A DNA stretch of 64,000 nt from Mesorhabditis belari. Lineage: Eukaryota > Nematoda > Chromadorea > Rhabditida > Rhabditidae. A program made the translations under genes and the position numbers. Shown here in pieces: positions 27,001-35,826 of the stretch. Position 1 is the first letter of the stretch; every line of letters begins with the position of its first letter. The stretch covers positions 1,842,501 through 1,906,500 of the forward strand of contig CAUEEP010000731.1 in assembly GCA_958450365.1 (NCBI GenBank). Reading direction: 5' to 3'. A model generated the notes under the pieces. That model ran no database searches and had not been told where the DNA came from. It saw only the letters and a program-made list of their open reading frames with translations.

Positions 27001-27184
27001 CTTGTCCCTGTGGTGGTTTTGGCACTCCACATGGCGGTTCAGCATTTGACGTCGAGTAAGAGTCGAGTGCCGGTTGACGGGCGGGCGGGAAAACGAGGCG
27101 AATATGGGCTGAGATTAGAGGTGCAAAAAGGAGAATAAAGGCCAAAATGCCGTAAAGTGGCCGACCCGGTCCGGTCGCCAGCAT
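7..27184 (-). CDS. Giant secreted mosaic protein (His-brace-like domain, EGF, TIL, DOMON modules); 3' end beyond window
   Basis: Forty exons give 1,525 codons with frame kept at every junction. Exons, high to low: 27184-27001, 23096-23029, 21429-21347, 20750-20617, 19906-19794, 19729-19627, 19450-19356, 18623-18504, 18206-18132, 17991-17961, 17133-16720, 16404-16323, 11632-11506, 11141-11034, 10598-10526, 10075-9945, 9875-9781, 9536-9430, 9197-9037, 8828-8721, 8381-8280, 7580-7419, 7188-7089, 6818-6706, 6456-6370, 6303-6211, 5791-5668, 5593-5514, 4937-4814, 4589-4504, 4385-4277, 4089-4014, 3721-3595, 3488-3399, 2828-2652, 2192-2075, 1559-1495, 1452-1336, 1027-916, 107-7. The start is the first ATG after a TTTTCAG acceptor-like site and opens a signal peptide (residues 1-26). 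Cysteine-rich secreted modules alternate with Thr/acidic linkers. The function is unknown; an extracellular or cuticle-associated role binding copper, heme or sugar is inference from the domains. No TM segment is seen before the left edge. Confidence 0.85.
530..710. mobile_element. MITE copy 1 (TACTTTGTG family), degenerate
   Basis: It contains TTCTTTGTGCTC, a doubled TTTTCCCCTCGTGACAC block, GAGAAAATGGAGG and GCGCCAGAAACGGAGTGTTTACAAG, all shared with the better-preserved copies at 3.1, 11.3 and 22.5 kb. It lies in the last visible intron of the giant gene. Confidence 0.6.
916..2828 (-). other. DOMON domain D, exons 35-39
   Basis: Exon 35 (177 nt) holds CSGRFSYPRGCEKLDC and the core VEITFHLEAKVEDRKWTAVGF. 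Exon 36 begins ANSDVVVVSV, exon 38 has ECQFFLFTP, and exon 39 opens ICLSMC. The order mirrors domains B and C. Exons 39-40 continue into Thr-rich and acidic linker (MEYEDEDESEEK) towards the left edge. Confidence 0.75.
3097..3245. mobile_element. MITE copy 2 (TACTTTGTG family)
   Basis: About 149 bp, largely self-complementary. The ends are GTACTTTGTGTTC and GAGTACAAAGTAC. The inner arms are CCCTTTCTGGTGCACTGAG and GAGTGCGCCAGAAAGGGGG, and the centre is AACGATTTGGTGTCACGAGG. It lies in an intron. Confidence 0.75.
3595..4589 (-). other. C-terminal half of a DOMON domain, exons 30-33
   Basis: The exons give ACTDMVVGSVFDGRGRV, DMYSPSKASPRMDSFF, YSEDGVTTIVFRKKLN and GPMTVIWAKGAD, then FKYHGKNRRGVLTIDFF. 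This resembles the second half of Skeletor-like DOMON domains (CTDIVIGS, RIxDYY..., FRKK, FIWARG). No fitting first half lies directly before it; exons 7-8 supply one. Confidence 0.6.
4202..4258. mobile_element. Probable end-only remnant of the TACTTTGTG MITE
   Basis: GCACTTTGTGCTTTCAAATC and GTTTGAGAGAGCACAATGTAC-like ends are close together without the central block, suggesting an internally deleted copy. Confidence 0.35.
4814..4937 (-). other. Basic linker with poly-Gln run, exon 29
   Basis: KICLCRDGKPL is followed by a basic stretch and nine consecutive glutamines coded by mixed CAA/CAG. It closes the cassette of exons 11-29. CAG/CAA repeats here may be length-polymorphic. Confidence 0.7.
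5514..6818 (-). other. DOMON domain C, exons 24-28
   Basis: CETEYRYPPSCVESACDYIARWNY, shortened here to its key cysteines, opens the module. The core is LGRWTGIGFSRDGKM, then NADIYTGW, and exon 27 ends with QCYYFLFPV. The layout matches domain B exon by exon. Confidence 0.75.
7089..9197 (-). other. DOMON domain B, exons 19-23
   Basis: After a Thr/Lys linker, exon 19 gives CYGDWRYPDGCKDCDYK. Exon 20 has the DOMON core (EIEFSLETKAPQNWWTGVGF), exon 21 a strand with ADADMIII, exon 22 ends with QCHNFLFPV, and exon 23 ends ICVSSC. The CxxFLFP motif recurs in domains C and D, showing internal duplication. Confidence 0.75.
7657..7724. repeat. Near-perfect palindrome, 33-bp arms
   Basis: ACATTCAATCGACTATTGAG and CTTCTAAGAGTCTA are followed at once by their exact reverse complement, with essentially no spacer. 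It lies in the intron before DOMON B exon 22. No coding. Confidence 0.85.
9310..9392. repeat. Inverted repeat
   Basis: CCCTTTTCTACCGTAAT...TTGTCTCTATT pairs with AATAGAGACAAGATTACGGTAGAAAAGGG. A half-copy (CCCTTTCTACCATAATCTTG) recurs near 32290, so this is a dispersed element. Confidence 0.7.
9430..9875 (-). other. TIL domain 3, exons 17-18
   Basis: Ten cysteines: VCPVNETMTECGQVCEANC, TACDKCGDPECACIQGY, VCVYWGDCP. The C-terminal VYWGDCP matches the IYWGDCP of TIL 2, so the two modules are probably internal duplicates. Exon 16 (10075-9945) between them is a Thr/Ala linker. Confidence 0.8.
10526..11141 (-). other. TIL domain 2, exons 14-15
   Basis: Ten cysteines over two exons: QCSANATYAKCGTACEPSC, then SPCPASC, then TPACTCSDNYVR and GCIYWGDCP. 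The last block ends at CCAA before a GTGGGT donor, the only donor there that keeps frame with exon 16. Confidence 0.8.
11334..11488. mobile_element. MITE copy 3 (TACTTTGTG family)
   Basis: Ends are GTATTTTGTGCCCAC and GTGGGCACAAAGTAC. The inner arms are CGCCCTTTCTGGC and GCGCCAGAAAGGG, and the centre is CGTGACACCAAATCGTTGC. It ends 18 bp from the donor side of TIL exon 13. Confidence 0.75.
11704..11802. repeat. Inverted repeat in the nested-gene intron
   Basis: CTACGAACTACAAGGTTAGACTAGAAACCCTTGTAG pairs imperfectly with CTACAAGGGTTTATAGTTTGACCTTGTAGTTTGTAG (shown only as a 5'/3' pair; each arm is about 36 bp). It lies upstream of the nested gene. Confidence 0.65.
12060..12075 (+). promoter_or_regulatory. 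Probable trans-splice acceptor of the nested gene
   Basis: ATTTTTAACGTTCCAG at 12054-12069 has a good 3' splice-site shape and lies 6 bases before the first ATG of the nested gene. I find no upstream coding exon that would need it, so spliced-leader addition is the simplest reading. Confidence 0.55.
12076..15773 (+). CDS. Nested gene: single-pass membrane protein with long Ser/Arg/Pro/Gln-rich tail (545 aa)
   Basis: Fifteen exons with frame kept throughout: 12076-12142, 12572-12678, 12952-13056, 13171-13230, 13274-13384, 13510-13638, 13719-13871, 13941-14036, 14107-14253, 14363-14585, 14710-14786, 14900-14977, 15094-15254, 15361-15419, 15709-15773. The N-terminus of about 32 residues is followed by one TM helix (33-57, WITIVIFAIFFLVCAFCCLF), then FYKRRYNK, a charged coiled-coil-like stretch rich in E/K/Q, and a low-complexity tail with SRSLTP, RSTTRNRTRSNSPNPN and QQQQTPPQQQ. 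No signal peptide is visible, so an N-out/C-in orientation with a cytoplasmic tail is inferred from the positive residues after the TM. I do not recognise the family. Intron retention after 13384 would give an early stop at 13400-13402, and read-through of exon 13 a stop at 15259-15261, so shorter isoforms are possible. The whole gene lies in one intron of the opposite-strand giant gene. Confidence 0.8.
16027..16032 (+). terminator. Poly(A) signal of the nested gene
   Basis: AATAAA about 255 bases after the stop at 15771-15773 and about 290 bases before the exon 12 boundary of the host gene. Confidence 0.7.
16720..17133 (-). other. Acidic, Thr/Ala-rich linker, exon 11
   Basis: This 414-nt exon, the longest of the gene, encodes a low-complexity linker with acidic runs (EDDEEDKSDD, EEESEEAEVVED) and Thr/Ala/Lys stretches (KTTVATKATAVT) that are likely O-glycosylated. 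It opens the inserted cassette (exons 11-29) and is flanked by phase-1 introns. Confidence 0.8.
17134..17960. other. Intron 10 of the giant gene; nothing recognised
   Basis: AT-rich intron of 827 bp. Short open frames on both strands lack coding character. No repeat or RNA gene was recognised. Confidence 0.6.
18218..18256. repeat. Short tandem repeat
   Basis: Three copies of a unit near TCTTAAAAGTTAA just upstream of exon 9 (minus). Confidence 0.7.
18504..19450 (-). other. N-terminal half of a DOMON domain, exons 7-8
   Basis: The sequence runs YNLRQADDNKIYWRILE then EIEFVLKFPGKSWAGIGWKP, the first beta strands typical of DOMON (W-x-G-I-G-W). It stops at QDFVC and is followed by linkers, not by the expected second half. 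A matching second half lies about 14 kb downstream in exons 30-33. Confidence 0.6.
19024..19305. mobile_element. Foldback MITE
   Basis: Left end CATATATATGTTGTGTCCGA and right end TCGGACACAACATATATATA are inverted copies. Inner arms repeat AGATTCAATCTAAATCTTAT, GAACAATAATA and CTTAATATATGTTCTTAA in inverted order. It is about 280 bp, lies in the intron before exon 7 and has no coding. Confidence 0.8.
19505..19570. repeat. Dispersed repeat, copy a (pair with 22635-22705)
   Basis: ACACTAAAGACATT...TTGACAATTGTTGAACTGG and TATTTCTTTTTGGTTTGAGT are shared almost exactly with the sequence beside MITE copy 5. Confidence 0.7.
19627..19906 (-). other. Two EGF-like modules, exons 5-6
   Basis: Exon 5 has the pattern C-x-G-N-G...C-x-C-D-x-K-F-x-G-x-x-C. 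Exon 6, with the last Cys of exon 5, gives a six-cysteine EGF ending GQCFCQKGYFGKTC. The modules follow the His-brace-like domain directly and precede a DOMON half-domain. Confidence 0.75.
20145..20206. repeat. Minisatellite-like tandem repeat
   Basis: Six or more units near AACTTTATTT in the intron between exons 4 and 5. Confidence 0.75.
21078..21237. mobile_element. MITE copy 4 (TACTTTGTG family), different centre
   Basis: The ends GGTGTACTTTGTGTTCTCAA and GAGCACAAAGTACACC and inner arms CCCTTTCTGG / CCAGAAAGGG match the family, but the central 50 bp (ACAGGTACCCCTAGGATCAT) is unrelated. Confidence 0.75.
22499..22705. mobile_element. MITE copy 5 (TACTTTGTG family) plus dispersed repeat copy b
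   Basis: GTACTTTGTGCCTAAG...CCCTTTCTGG, then CACCAAATCGTTGC, and GTGCGCCAGGAGGGTGG...ACAAAGTACAC form the element (22499-22643). It is followed directly by the ACTAAAGACATT...TTTGAGTACAATAAA repeat also found at 19505-19570. Confidence 0.75.
23097..27000. other. Intron 1 of the giant gene (3.9 kb)
   Basis: No exon is needed between exons 1 and 2, which join in frame. It contains a direct repeat (AAGCTTTTTGATGATGATGG at 24362 and 25314), another pair (CCTGATTCATATCGTTAAGA at about 25968 and 26188, with GACTTCCAGGATAAACT nearby), and a compound repeat at 26644-26737. No RNA gene was recognised. Confidence 0.7.
26644..26737. repeat. Nested direct repeat
   Basis: ATTGCCGGAAGGTTCGAATC...AAAACGATT occurs twice, flanking two copies of CGATCGAATTGCAATTG. 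Confidence 0.85.
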
Positions 27185-28449
27185 CCTTCTGAAAATGAAA
27201 TATTTGAAAAGATCACTGCAAAGTTGAGGAATGATTTCAAGAAAGAGATTTTTTTCAAGCAATGGCTTCGTTTTGAAAGAGTAAAAAAGCTTTGTAGGAT
27301 TCATTTAAAGTTTCAACTTTAAAATTGATTCTTTTTCATGCAAAGCCGTTTAAAAAGGATCTAGAGAAAGCTATTCATATAAAAGGTCGAAACAAAAGCC
27401 TTAAAAATATATTTTCTAAAGCAGAAGAAGGGTAAGAAGAAAAAGAATTGAAAAACTGAAATAAAATGAAAAAAATTAGCGAGTTTCAAAAGTCGTGGCT
27501 AGTGCTTGGTTTTCAAAACCTCAATGTAGTTGTGATGCTTTTGATTTCGAGTAATGGTAATCCATTCACTCTCATTCATATTGCATTGAATGAGATTATT
27601 AGATTGCTGAAAGGAAATTAAGTAGAAACTGCAAGTTTCAAATGTTGCAGCTATCGATAAGCACTCACAGCTTCAATGGGCCTTCAAGGTGTTTGCTCAA
27701 AAAGTTTAAATTTAAAATCCAAAAGTACATAATTGTCGAATTACAAGCTGCCCTATCAACAGTGTTTTCAACTTGATGCAAGAGTTGAATCCGTTACTGT
27801 CAGTTTCATTTCAAAGTAGGCCAGGACTAGATCGAGCACTAAATCCATTAGTACCAGAACTCTTTGCTAAGCTGTCTGCATTAGATTCATTGGCTAGATT
27901 CAATATTAAACAGCTTACAATTAGAAAGAACTTTCGAATCAATCGATCAATCGAAAAGGTTAAAACCAAAAAAAGCTGGAATAAGCTTTGAAAAGGCTTT
28001 GATGAAAAGCGTTCGGTAACAAATCCTCAAACAGAAAAGCCTATCCAAGTTGTGTTAGGGAAAGGGATAAAGGGAGGTGGATAAAGGTGCATTCGAGCGA
28101 TCTGTTCCCCTCTGCGTCCGCCCCTCTCAAGGGCGCCAAATACAGCCATTCCCAGATAGGCTTTGGGAGGAAAGAAGACAAAAAGGATTCACAAAAGAAT
28201 CCTTTTTACCTTTTCTGAAACTTTCTTTCAACTCTTTCCGTCTTTCTGAAGACACATTTAATCCCTGGGCGAATAGCTTCATTCAATCGACTTTCTCACC
28301 TAAGGAAAAGTTGAGAATATGGGTAACTCTTGGGTAAAATAATGAAAATTAAAGCTTATCTCATTGTCAATAGGTTTACAAGGGAAAAAACGAGATTTGA
28401 GCACTTTAAATGGCTACTTTTTCAAGAGTTTTTATAATACAGACTTTTA

Positions 28450-28725
28450 ACATTAACCATCGCTTAGAAAAAATGATTGAAAAGTAGCAAAAAAGAGCCG
28501 ATTTTCGATCATTTTTTCTAAGCGCTGGTTAATGCTAAAAATATATGTTATAGCTCGAAAAATCACTCATCCTCTCTACTTTAATTTGATACCTAAGTGC
28601 GCAGAAACAAACGTACTGGTGTCGAGATACGAGCGTTTGTTTGAGAGTAAACTTAGACTACGCGACGCTCCTATAGGTGGCCGTTCTATTAGAGCTTTTA
28701 CGGTATTTTCACTCACCGATCGTTG
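28450..28725. repeat. Dispersed element, copy a (pair with 43290-43600)
   Basis: It has inverted arms (CGCTTAGAAAAAATGATTG and ATCATTTTTTCTAAGCG), then GCTAAAAATATATGTTATAG, and a conserved tail CAGAAACAAACG...ACTGGTGTCGAGATA...CGTTTGTTT followed by AGTAAACTTAGACTACGCGA. The tail forms a hairpin (AAACAAACG/CGTTTGTTT). Confidence 0.75.
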
Positions 28726-31700
28726 AATTAAAATCCTCAAATTTGACTTGAAGTCAATTATTTTGAAACACGGACTTTTGGTTTCACTTCTTTAAAGCCA
28801 AAAGGCAAAACCCAAGCCAAAATCTAATGAAACTTTCAAAAGTAAATGAAAATTCAACATTTTGACTCACCGCAGATCCCCCTGATGCATTAAAATCACC
28901 AAATTTCCCCATGAAATTGATTATTTCGAAACACAGGCTTTTCTTTCGCCTCTTCTAAGCTAAAATGTAATCTCGTGCTAAAAACGACATGGGAAAGTTT
29001 ATAAAGAATTGATATTTTAATTTTACAAATCTATTTTTCGTTTTTGATTTAGCTAAACATTCTTGATTGATTGCACATTCTTTAACATCTTCATTTCCAA
29101 GTAAAAGGCGTAAAACTTGAAACTGAAAATTTTCAGTCAAATTTAAATTCGATTGATTTTACTCAGGATGAAAAAGGTAATTTGCAATTCAAATCAAAAA
29201 TTCAATCAAATAAAGAGTTGCTAATAGTTGATTGAAACTGTTGAATTTCAAAACTCAAGCAAAAAAAAACAGCTTCAATTGCCTCATCTCAGAATATTGC
29301 AAGGGAAAAAGCAACATTTTAAAAAGAATCAAATAAAGAATTGTTAATGAAACTGGAAATTTAGAAGCAAATTTCGAAACTAGGCAAGACTTTGTCTAAG
29401 AACATTTGCCCGAACACCGAAGAAAATGTAGAAAACCCGTCTGGGAAAATGGGGGAAACGAGTGTCGGAAAAAAATCAAAGAAAAGAACCGTTATTAGAA
29501 AGAAATTCTTCAAGGAGAACCGTTTTTTTCTCTGATAACGATTGCTTTAACATTACTCTATTCAAGAGAAAATATCGGTATTGTGAATGTTTGAAGGAAT
29601 TAATGGATTAATGGGTTGACCCCATTGATTAGTTGTTGAATATTACGGAAATGTTAATGCTTAGGAAAATGGGGAAATTTTGGGGAAAGGAATACTGTAG
29701 TTATACCGCTATTTAACAAGAATCAAAATTTGTCGCTAAAATCGAGTCAAATCAAGGCAAAAATTGATGCCAAGAATTTGGGCATAGAAAACGGGAAAGC
29801 TCAGTTGAAACGGAGTAAGAAACGAAACTCGTTAAACAATGAGATAACAAAACCATCATCCTACTGTACTAATCCTCTAGAACACAATAGTAACCACAAT
29901 CCCATTGATATCAATATCAATTGGATATCCCGAATCATCCATACAAGATGAGTCTCTTTGTGGGCGATCGGTGATCCATTTGTCCGCTCGCAAAAAGCCT
30001 TTTCGGGTAAGGAGAAAAGAAATGACCTAGTTTTTGTCTTTTTCCTGTCCTTCTTGTCTTTTTCAGGGTCTAGGGCAATGACTTCTCAGGGTGAAATGAA
30101 TGGAAAAAGGAACAACGGCGGTAACCGACACAACTAACGAGCCAACTCATTCAATGGAGATGAAGGTAAATCACTTTGCAAATGGTGGGATTTTATGGGA
30201 ATTTTGGGCAAAAATTTGAATGTTTTATTGGTCTTGGATTTGGCTAGTGTTTTAAATGCATTAGAAATTTGAAAGACTTTCTGAAGCTGTCAACTTTGAA
30301 ACGAATCTTTCTATGGAAACTTTAATTCTTCATTGATTCTTCGATTTTCCATTGCTTTGCAAATCTCAAATGCTACAAAAACTATTGGTGAATTCAATTA
30401 TTAAAGATAATCGTTGAATCGTTTAAGTTAAAACTCTAAATTTTAGTGAATCGGTTTAGCCAATTATCAAGGTTTTTGAAAAATCATGTTTCAAGTTAAT
30501 AAAACACTGGATTATAGCTGAATCTTAATGCCTCTACGTTGAAAGTTATTCAGCTTACCAATGGAAAGTTGACTCTTCGCCCATTTTGCGATTAACTTCT
30601 TAATTTTGCTGGAGTTAGTTTCAAATTTTTCTGAATTAAATTTAAATATTTCAAGGGTTGGCAGAAATTTAAAAAAAACATTCAAGGAAATAATTGTTTG
30701 CTTGCAAAAGCGTTGAGTGTTTTTTTCTTTTAAACAAAGTTTCAACTTTTTTGAGTTTTAAAAGATTGCCTCAAAACTGGTCGCTCTTCTTTTCATGCTT
30801 AAATAATCTTATACAATATTTCCAATTACTCAAATAGTGTAAAAGATCTTTTCCACACCAGCGAAATGTCTTTTATTAAAACTTGAACGTAGAACAGAAA
30901 ATTGTCCAATTGGCACTAACAATTCGACTCTGACTATTTAAAAAAACATTGTTTCAAATTATTTGACTTACCATGTGGAAGCCGAAATTTAATAAGTTGC
31001 CAATTTCGGGGTTAATGGGAAAATGGAACCTTTAGCAGACGGATTTTTATAAAAACTCTAGTTACAATTTGAAAGTTTCAATTTAGCTGCCCAAAACTAT
31101 TGTTTCACGAAAGTTTCGAACACGCAATCGCCACTTGGTGTATCGGGAGGAAATTGCAAGTTTCAATTTAATCCGAATCAAAGAAAGATTATAAGCTTTA
31201 ATAAAGTCACCCTACGTACCAAGCTTGAAACTTACAATATTGAATTTTAGAAGAAAGCCTTCAAACTTATCAAACATTAAGGACAACTTGCTATTGGTAA
31301 GCTGAATACAGGAATCTGAATACAGACCAGGGCTGGCAAAAAAAGCCAAAGGCAAATCAAGTCAAAGCCAATGGTTTTCAATTGGCATTGGCCTGGAATC
31401 ACAATTTTTACCGTTGGTTTTGGCCTAAAGCCTTGGCTTTGGCTTTGCTTGGTCTGAAAATTTGACTTTTCTGTTAACTCTGATCCTGATTCCTGAGGAC
31501 TGCTCTATTCAAATTTCTACTGTAGTCTGATCCCCGGCGAACTTGAAACATGGATTTTTTTTTTGCTTGCATAGTTTGCATTCCACTTTTTTTTTCAGAA
31601 AACGATTCTAATCCTGAAGAAAAGATAAATAGAATCATCAGATTGGGAAAATAATAAAGTTCAAGAATAGGTGAGCAATTTGAAACACGACAAAGTCTTT

Positions 31701-32501
31701 TGGTTTTTTAAAATCCTAACTTACAACATACAACTACAGCCTCGCTTCATTAGAATTTGCATTTTACAAATTTCTCCGTGAAATTTGCTAAAAATTTTAT
31801 GAAAAAGCCAAAAACTGAAGCAAAACTTGTCTTTGATAAGCAAATTATTCATTTTAGTTTGAAAGTTTCAATTTAATCCGAATGAAAGAAAGATTCTAAA
31901 CTTATAGCTTATGTAAGTAGTAAAATAGTACGTGCAATACAGTAAAAAGCAAGAATAACATCAAAATCTTGCATAAACAAAGGAATCAACCAAATAACTG
32001 AATAGAAATGGTAGCTGCCAGATTGCCCAACCCATTTGTAGGGTTAAAGACACTTTTCTCTGATTTCTCATTATTAGACTCTTATAGGTTTTGGGGAACC
32101 ACAAAGGAGTAACCCGACAATTAACCAATCAACTCATCTCATTAACCCTTCTCATCTCACCGATACTGAGATTGCTGTTGGATAAAGAAAAGATCGGTCA
32201 ATGAAAGTGACAAACGTTTTCTAAGTGTTGCTGTTACCTGTTGAAAGTGTGTCCCTTTCAACCAATCCGTTTCCTGAACCCTGTCCCCTTTTCCCTTTCT
32301 ACCATAATCTTGTCTCAATTTTTTATCCAATTTATCCACCTTTTGTCACAAAATAATCGAAAGATACAATAATATAGAAAGAGGAGACTCAATCATACCT
32401 CCAATCGATTCACCGATCCCGAAAACCCCCGGTGACAGGTTTACAGCTAAATATCATCTTTTTGTGCCATTTACAAATCAAAAGAGAAGTAAAGGCATGG
32501 C

Positions 32502-32585
32502 ATAATGTTCTTTGTGCAGCCACGCAATGAAAGAATTCAGTGCGCCAGAAAAGGGATGCTTACGAGATTTGAGCATCATAGCAAA
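32502..32585. mobile_element. Partial MITE copy 6 (TACTTTGTG family)
   Basis: TTCTTTGTGCAGCC...GAATTCAGTGCGCCAGAAAA...GGATGCTTACGAGATTTGAG matches the right half of the family; the left half is missing. Confidence 0.6.
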
Positions 32586-33296
32586 GCAAGGGCGAGCTTC
32601 AACTACTTGTAAGACTTTAGACGCTCAATATATGAGTTGTAGCAACTTTCAGTAAAAATCTTCAAAAAGCAATCGATTCTGTGTCAAATCTCACGCAAGC
32701 AAGCAGAATCCCATTCAATTTCGCGTTATTACTCAAGGAATGAGCAAAAAGGGAAACGAGCTGAGCATTGTTCTCCAAAAAAAACCTTAAAAAGCTAGCT
32801 CGAAACCCGTCCCGAAACGGAATTGTAAAAAAAAGGGAAAAGAAAAGAAATTGGGTGATTCTAATCAAAAATGGCTTTGAAATGAGCTTTGAAAGAGCTC
32901 AAAATGGTCAAGAAATAGTTCAAAAATGATTTGAAAACTTTGAAACGTTAAAGTTTTGAGAGATTTATTTTATTGTTGCTTCTTTTGACAAAAACAATAG
33001 GTTTTTAGAAAATAGAGAAAATTTGCCGCATTTTATTCTTTAGAAGTACCGGGATTGGGTGAAGGACCAAGTCAGAGAGTGATTCTGAAAGTTGGTGGTC
33101 AGGTTTTTTCTGTAAAATGACTCTTTTTTACTTCACTTTGTGCATTTTTTATAGTATTAATGCTAGAGCTTTGAAAAGAGTTCAAAAAAATCGTTTAGAA
33201 TCTTTTTTTGTAAAGGAGAGTTTGAGTTTTGATGTGATTATGGTGTAATATGAATTTTTCAATTAATTAAATAAATAAATATCAAATCATACTAAT

Positions 33297-33680
33297 CAAA
33301 AATGCCCTAAAATGGCTATAAAAAATTTTCTACTCAGCCAAAAAACTTGCCTAATAGCTCATTTTGTAGCCAATTTGATGTAGTTTCTTAAAGTAAAGCC
33401 ATCTAAAACAATTTTTCGTTGAAAGTAGGAGAAAGAGGGCGACGAACAAATTCAGGGCAATTCTCAAATGTGAAAACAGCGACCGAGTTCAACTGGAGTC
33501 GTTCCTCGCCCTCTTTCTCCTAGCTTTGAAAAACAAATGTTCAATGTAGCTTTACTTTAAGAAACTACATCAAATTGGCTACAAAATGAGCTATTAGGCA
33601 AGTTTTTTGGCTGAGTAGAAAATTTTTTATAGCCATTTTATTCGTTAGCGGCTGAATTTCGTAAACGGCTACGACATATA
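33297..33680. mobile_element. Foldback element, deleted copy
   Basis: The inner arms match the 37.4-38.2 kb element (ATGCCCTAAAATGGCTATAA...TATAGCCATTTTA) and the right tip is present (TTCGTTAGCGGCTGAATTTC...CGGCTACGACATATA). The outer left arm and part of the right arm are absent. Confidence 0.8.
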
Positions 33681-35607
33681 CAACACAAGCAATGGTAAAT
33701 GGTTTAGCAACTATGAAAAAGAGTGAGTTTTCAATTCTCTACCATTAAACACTCCGCAATTCCGTATTTTTAGCGTCCACCAATTTCAATTTCAAGCAAA
33801 TTGAAGAAAAATTAAGTCTCAATGTTATTAAGGTTAAAACGCTTACCTATTTTGCACAATAAATCCAATAATATGTTAAAGAAACAACAAAATTCCGATA
33901 ACAAATTAGCTTGATTAATTTTTAGAGTTTCAAATCTATGTTAATGAAAACGTTTGCTAGTTTTCGTTGAAATATGCTCGTTATTTAATTGTTAAACTTT
34001 TTGGTTTCACCTGAAAACGATTAGTTTATCAATAGTTTCGCCAATTTATCAATCAATATTATCAATAGATTAGCAAAAAATTTACAAATGCTTAGCTAAT
34101 CAATGATTAGATTTAAAGCTAGTGAACTAGTTTCAAAAATTCGATTTGAAACTTTGTGTTTCAAAAGATTGATGCTGAAACCCTTTTTACTGATAATGAC
34201 AGATTCTACTGTTGGCTGTTTAAATTCAAATAGAACTCAAAAGAATGCTTTGAGAAGATAAAGGATGAGTTTCAAATTTCCACTCATCAAGCCCCTTCTT
34301 TGCTCAACAATTAAAACTAACGGCAAATCCTAAGGTTCCTATTTTTGCAAAGAAATCTCAACAATAACTAGCAATTCAGTGAAAAGGCTAAAATATTGGA
34401 CTAAAACCGTTTTTGTAGTGGGAAAAAAATTGAGTTTCAAAGTGTTCATGGTGAGAACATTTTCAAATCAATAATTTAATCCATCTCATATCGTTAGAAA
34501 CTTTATTTTTGAAAGCTAAGTAGAATTTTGCAGAGAAAAAAGTGAATAAGGACCAAAAAAACGAAAATCCACAGTGGATTAGCGTTTTGCGGTTTTTCCG
34601 GCAGAAGAAAGGGGAGTCGGTGAAATCGGGTCATCTTGACAAAGGGATTTCACTCGTGAAGAGAGAAAAGAAAAGTTTTAAGAAAGAAAACTGAAAGAAA
34701 AGAATGGAAAGTCAAGTCAGAAAGTGAGAGAAAGTCTCGAGTTTGAGCTCGACAAAGTGAAAAGAGTTGGAAAAGGGTCAAGAAATTCATGTGTTGTTCA
34801 TTTTGAATAGAAGCCGTGAATTGGGGAAAGTTTGGGTCATCCGAGGTGAATTGAAAGGGAAAGGGGAATTCGGAAAGCTGCAAGAGTCGAGTTTTGCTGC
34901 AAAAAAACAGTATTTTTCAACAGTATTCAAGATTTAACAACCTTCTGAACGTCTTTTCGACAATAATGGCAAAAACAATACAAGTGACTACGAGTTTCAA
35001 AGTTCTCGACTCTTTGGATGCCTTTTTTTCAAATTTTAATGTTTCACGTTATTATCAACCATTCAGCCAAACGGTTTCTAAGCAAAAATTCTATTGAAAA
35101 AGATCGGATACTATATAAAACTTGGTATAAGAGTTTAAAACAGATAACAAACCAGTGATCTGGGTCAGATTTCACGGGTTATGATTTGAAAAAAGGAAAA
35201 AAAAAGTGTTCTTTCTCAAATGGTGTGAACAAGTAGGTCAAAGTGGGCAATATGGAGGCTGAGTTTTTTGATTTTTCTAAAGAAATCTATTGTCATAATG
35301 TTATTTGAAATTCTGAAACGAATTTCAGCTTCGCTGGGTTGAAACTAGGGTTTTCTTGTGATTATCAAGTGGACAAAGGGCTTAAAATTTTCTAAAAAAT
35401 AGCCAGTGATTAATTTTGTGATATCAAAGTAAGGGAAAAGCTGTTATTTTACTTAAAATTGCTGTATTTCTGAGAAATTTTCGATTTTTGCAGTAACTTT
35501 CAAGATAAATTTCATTGGAAATGGCACGATTAGAAATTGCGAATCAATTTTGAGCTTTACTTAGTTGAAACTAAGACTTTTTATTATAAATTGATGAAAA
35601 GCAACAA

Positions 35608-35826
35608 AAAAATTGGTACCAATCAATTTGTGTTTTGTTTTTCAAAGAAAAACTGTTACTATCCTGTTACTTTAAGGAAGAATGTAAGAATTTTGAATCT
35701 TTACAAAATTAGAAACAAAATATGGCACAAGCTATGTTTTTAATACCGAGAACTTGGTCAAACCAAACGAGAAAATTGGTGCCAATCAATTTGTGTTTTG
35801 TTTTTCAAAGAAAAACTGTCACTATT
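35608..35826. repeat. Direct repeat pair
   Basis: AATTGGTACCAATCAATTTG...TTTTCAAAGAAAAACTGTTA at 35609-35660 recurs at 35772-35824 with few changes. Confidence 0.8.

Larger units (their letters stand above)
20617..27184 (-). other. Signal peptide plus histidine-brace (LPMO/BIM1-like) domain, exons 1-4
   Basis: Residues 1-26 form a hydrophobic signal peptide ending ISA. Predicted cleavage leaves His27 as the mature N-terminus (HIRLVFPPARQP), the hallmark of copper histidine-brace proteins such as LPMOs and BIM1/X325-like copper proteins. Further family-like signals are PPCGVPKP, an IPHMGGIRIEVL segment with a second candidate His, FECQNCALRL and FSCADVNIV with conserved cysteines. The domain is about 130 residues over four exons separated by introns of 3.9, 1.6 and 0.6 kb. 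The assignment rests on motif recognition; which histidines bind metal is inference. Confidence 0.6.
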
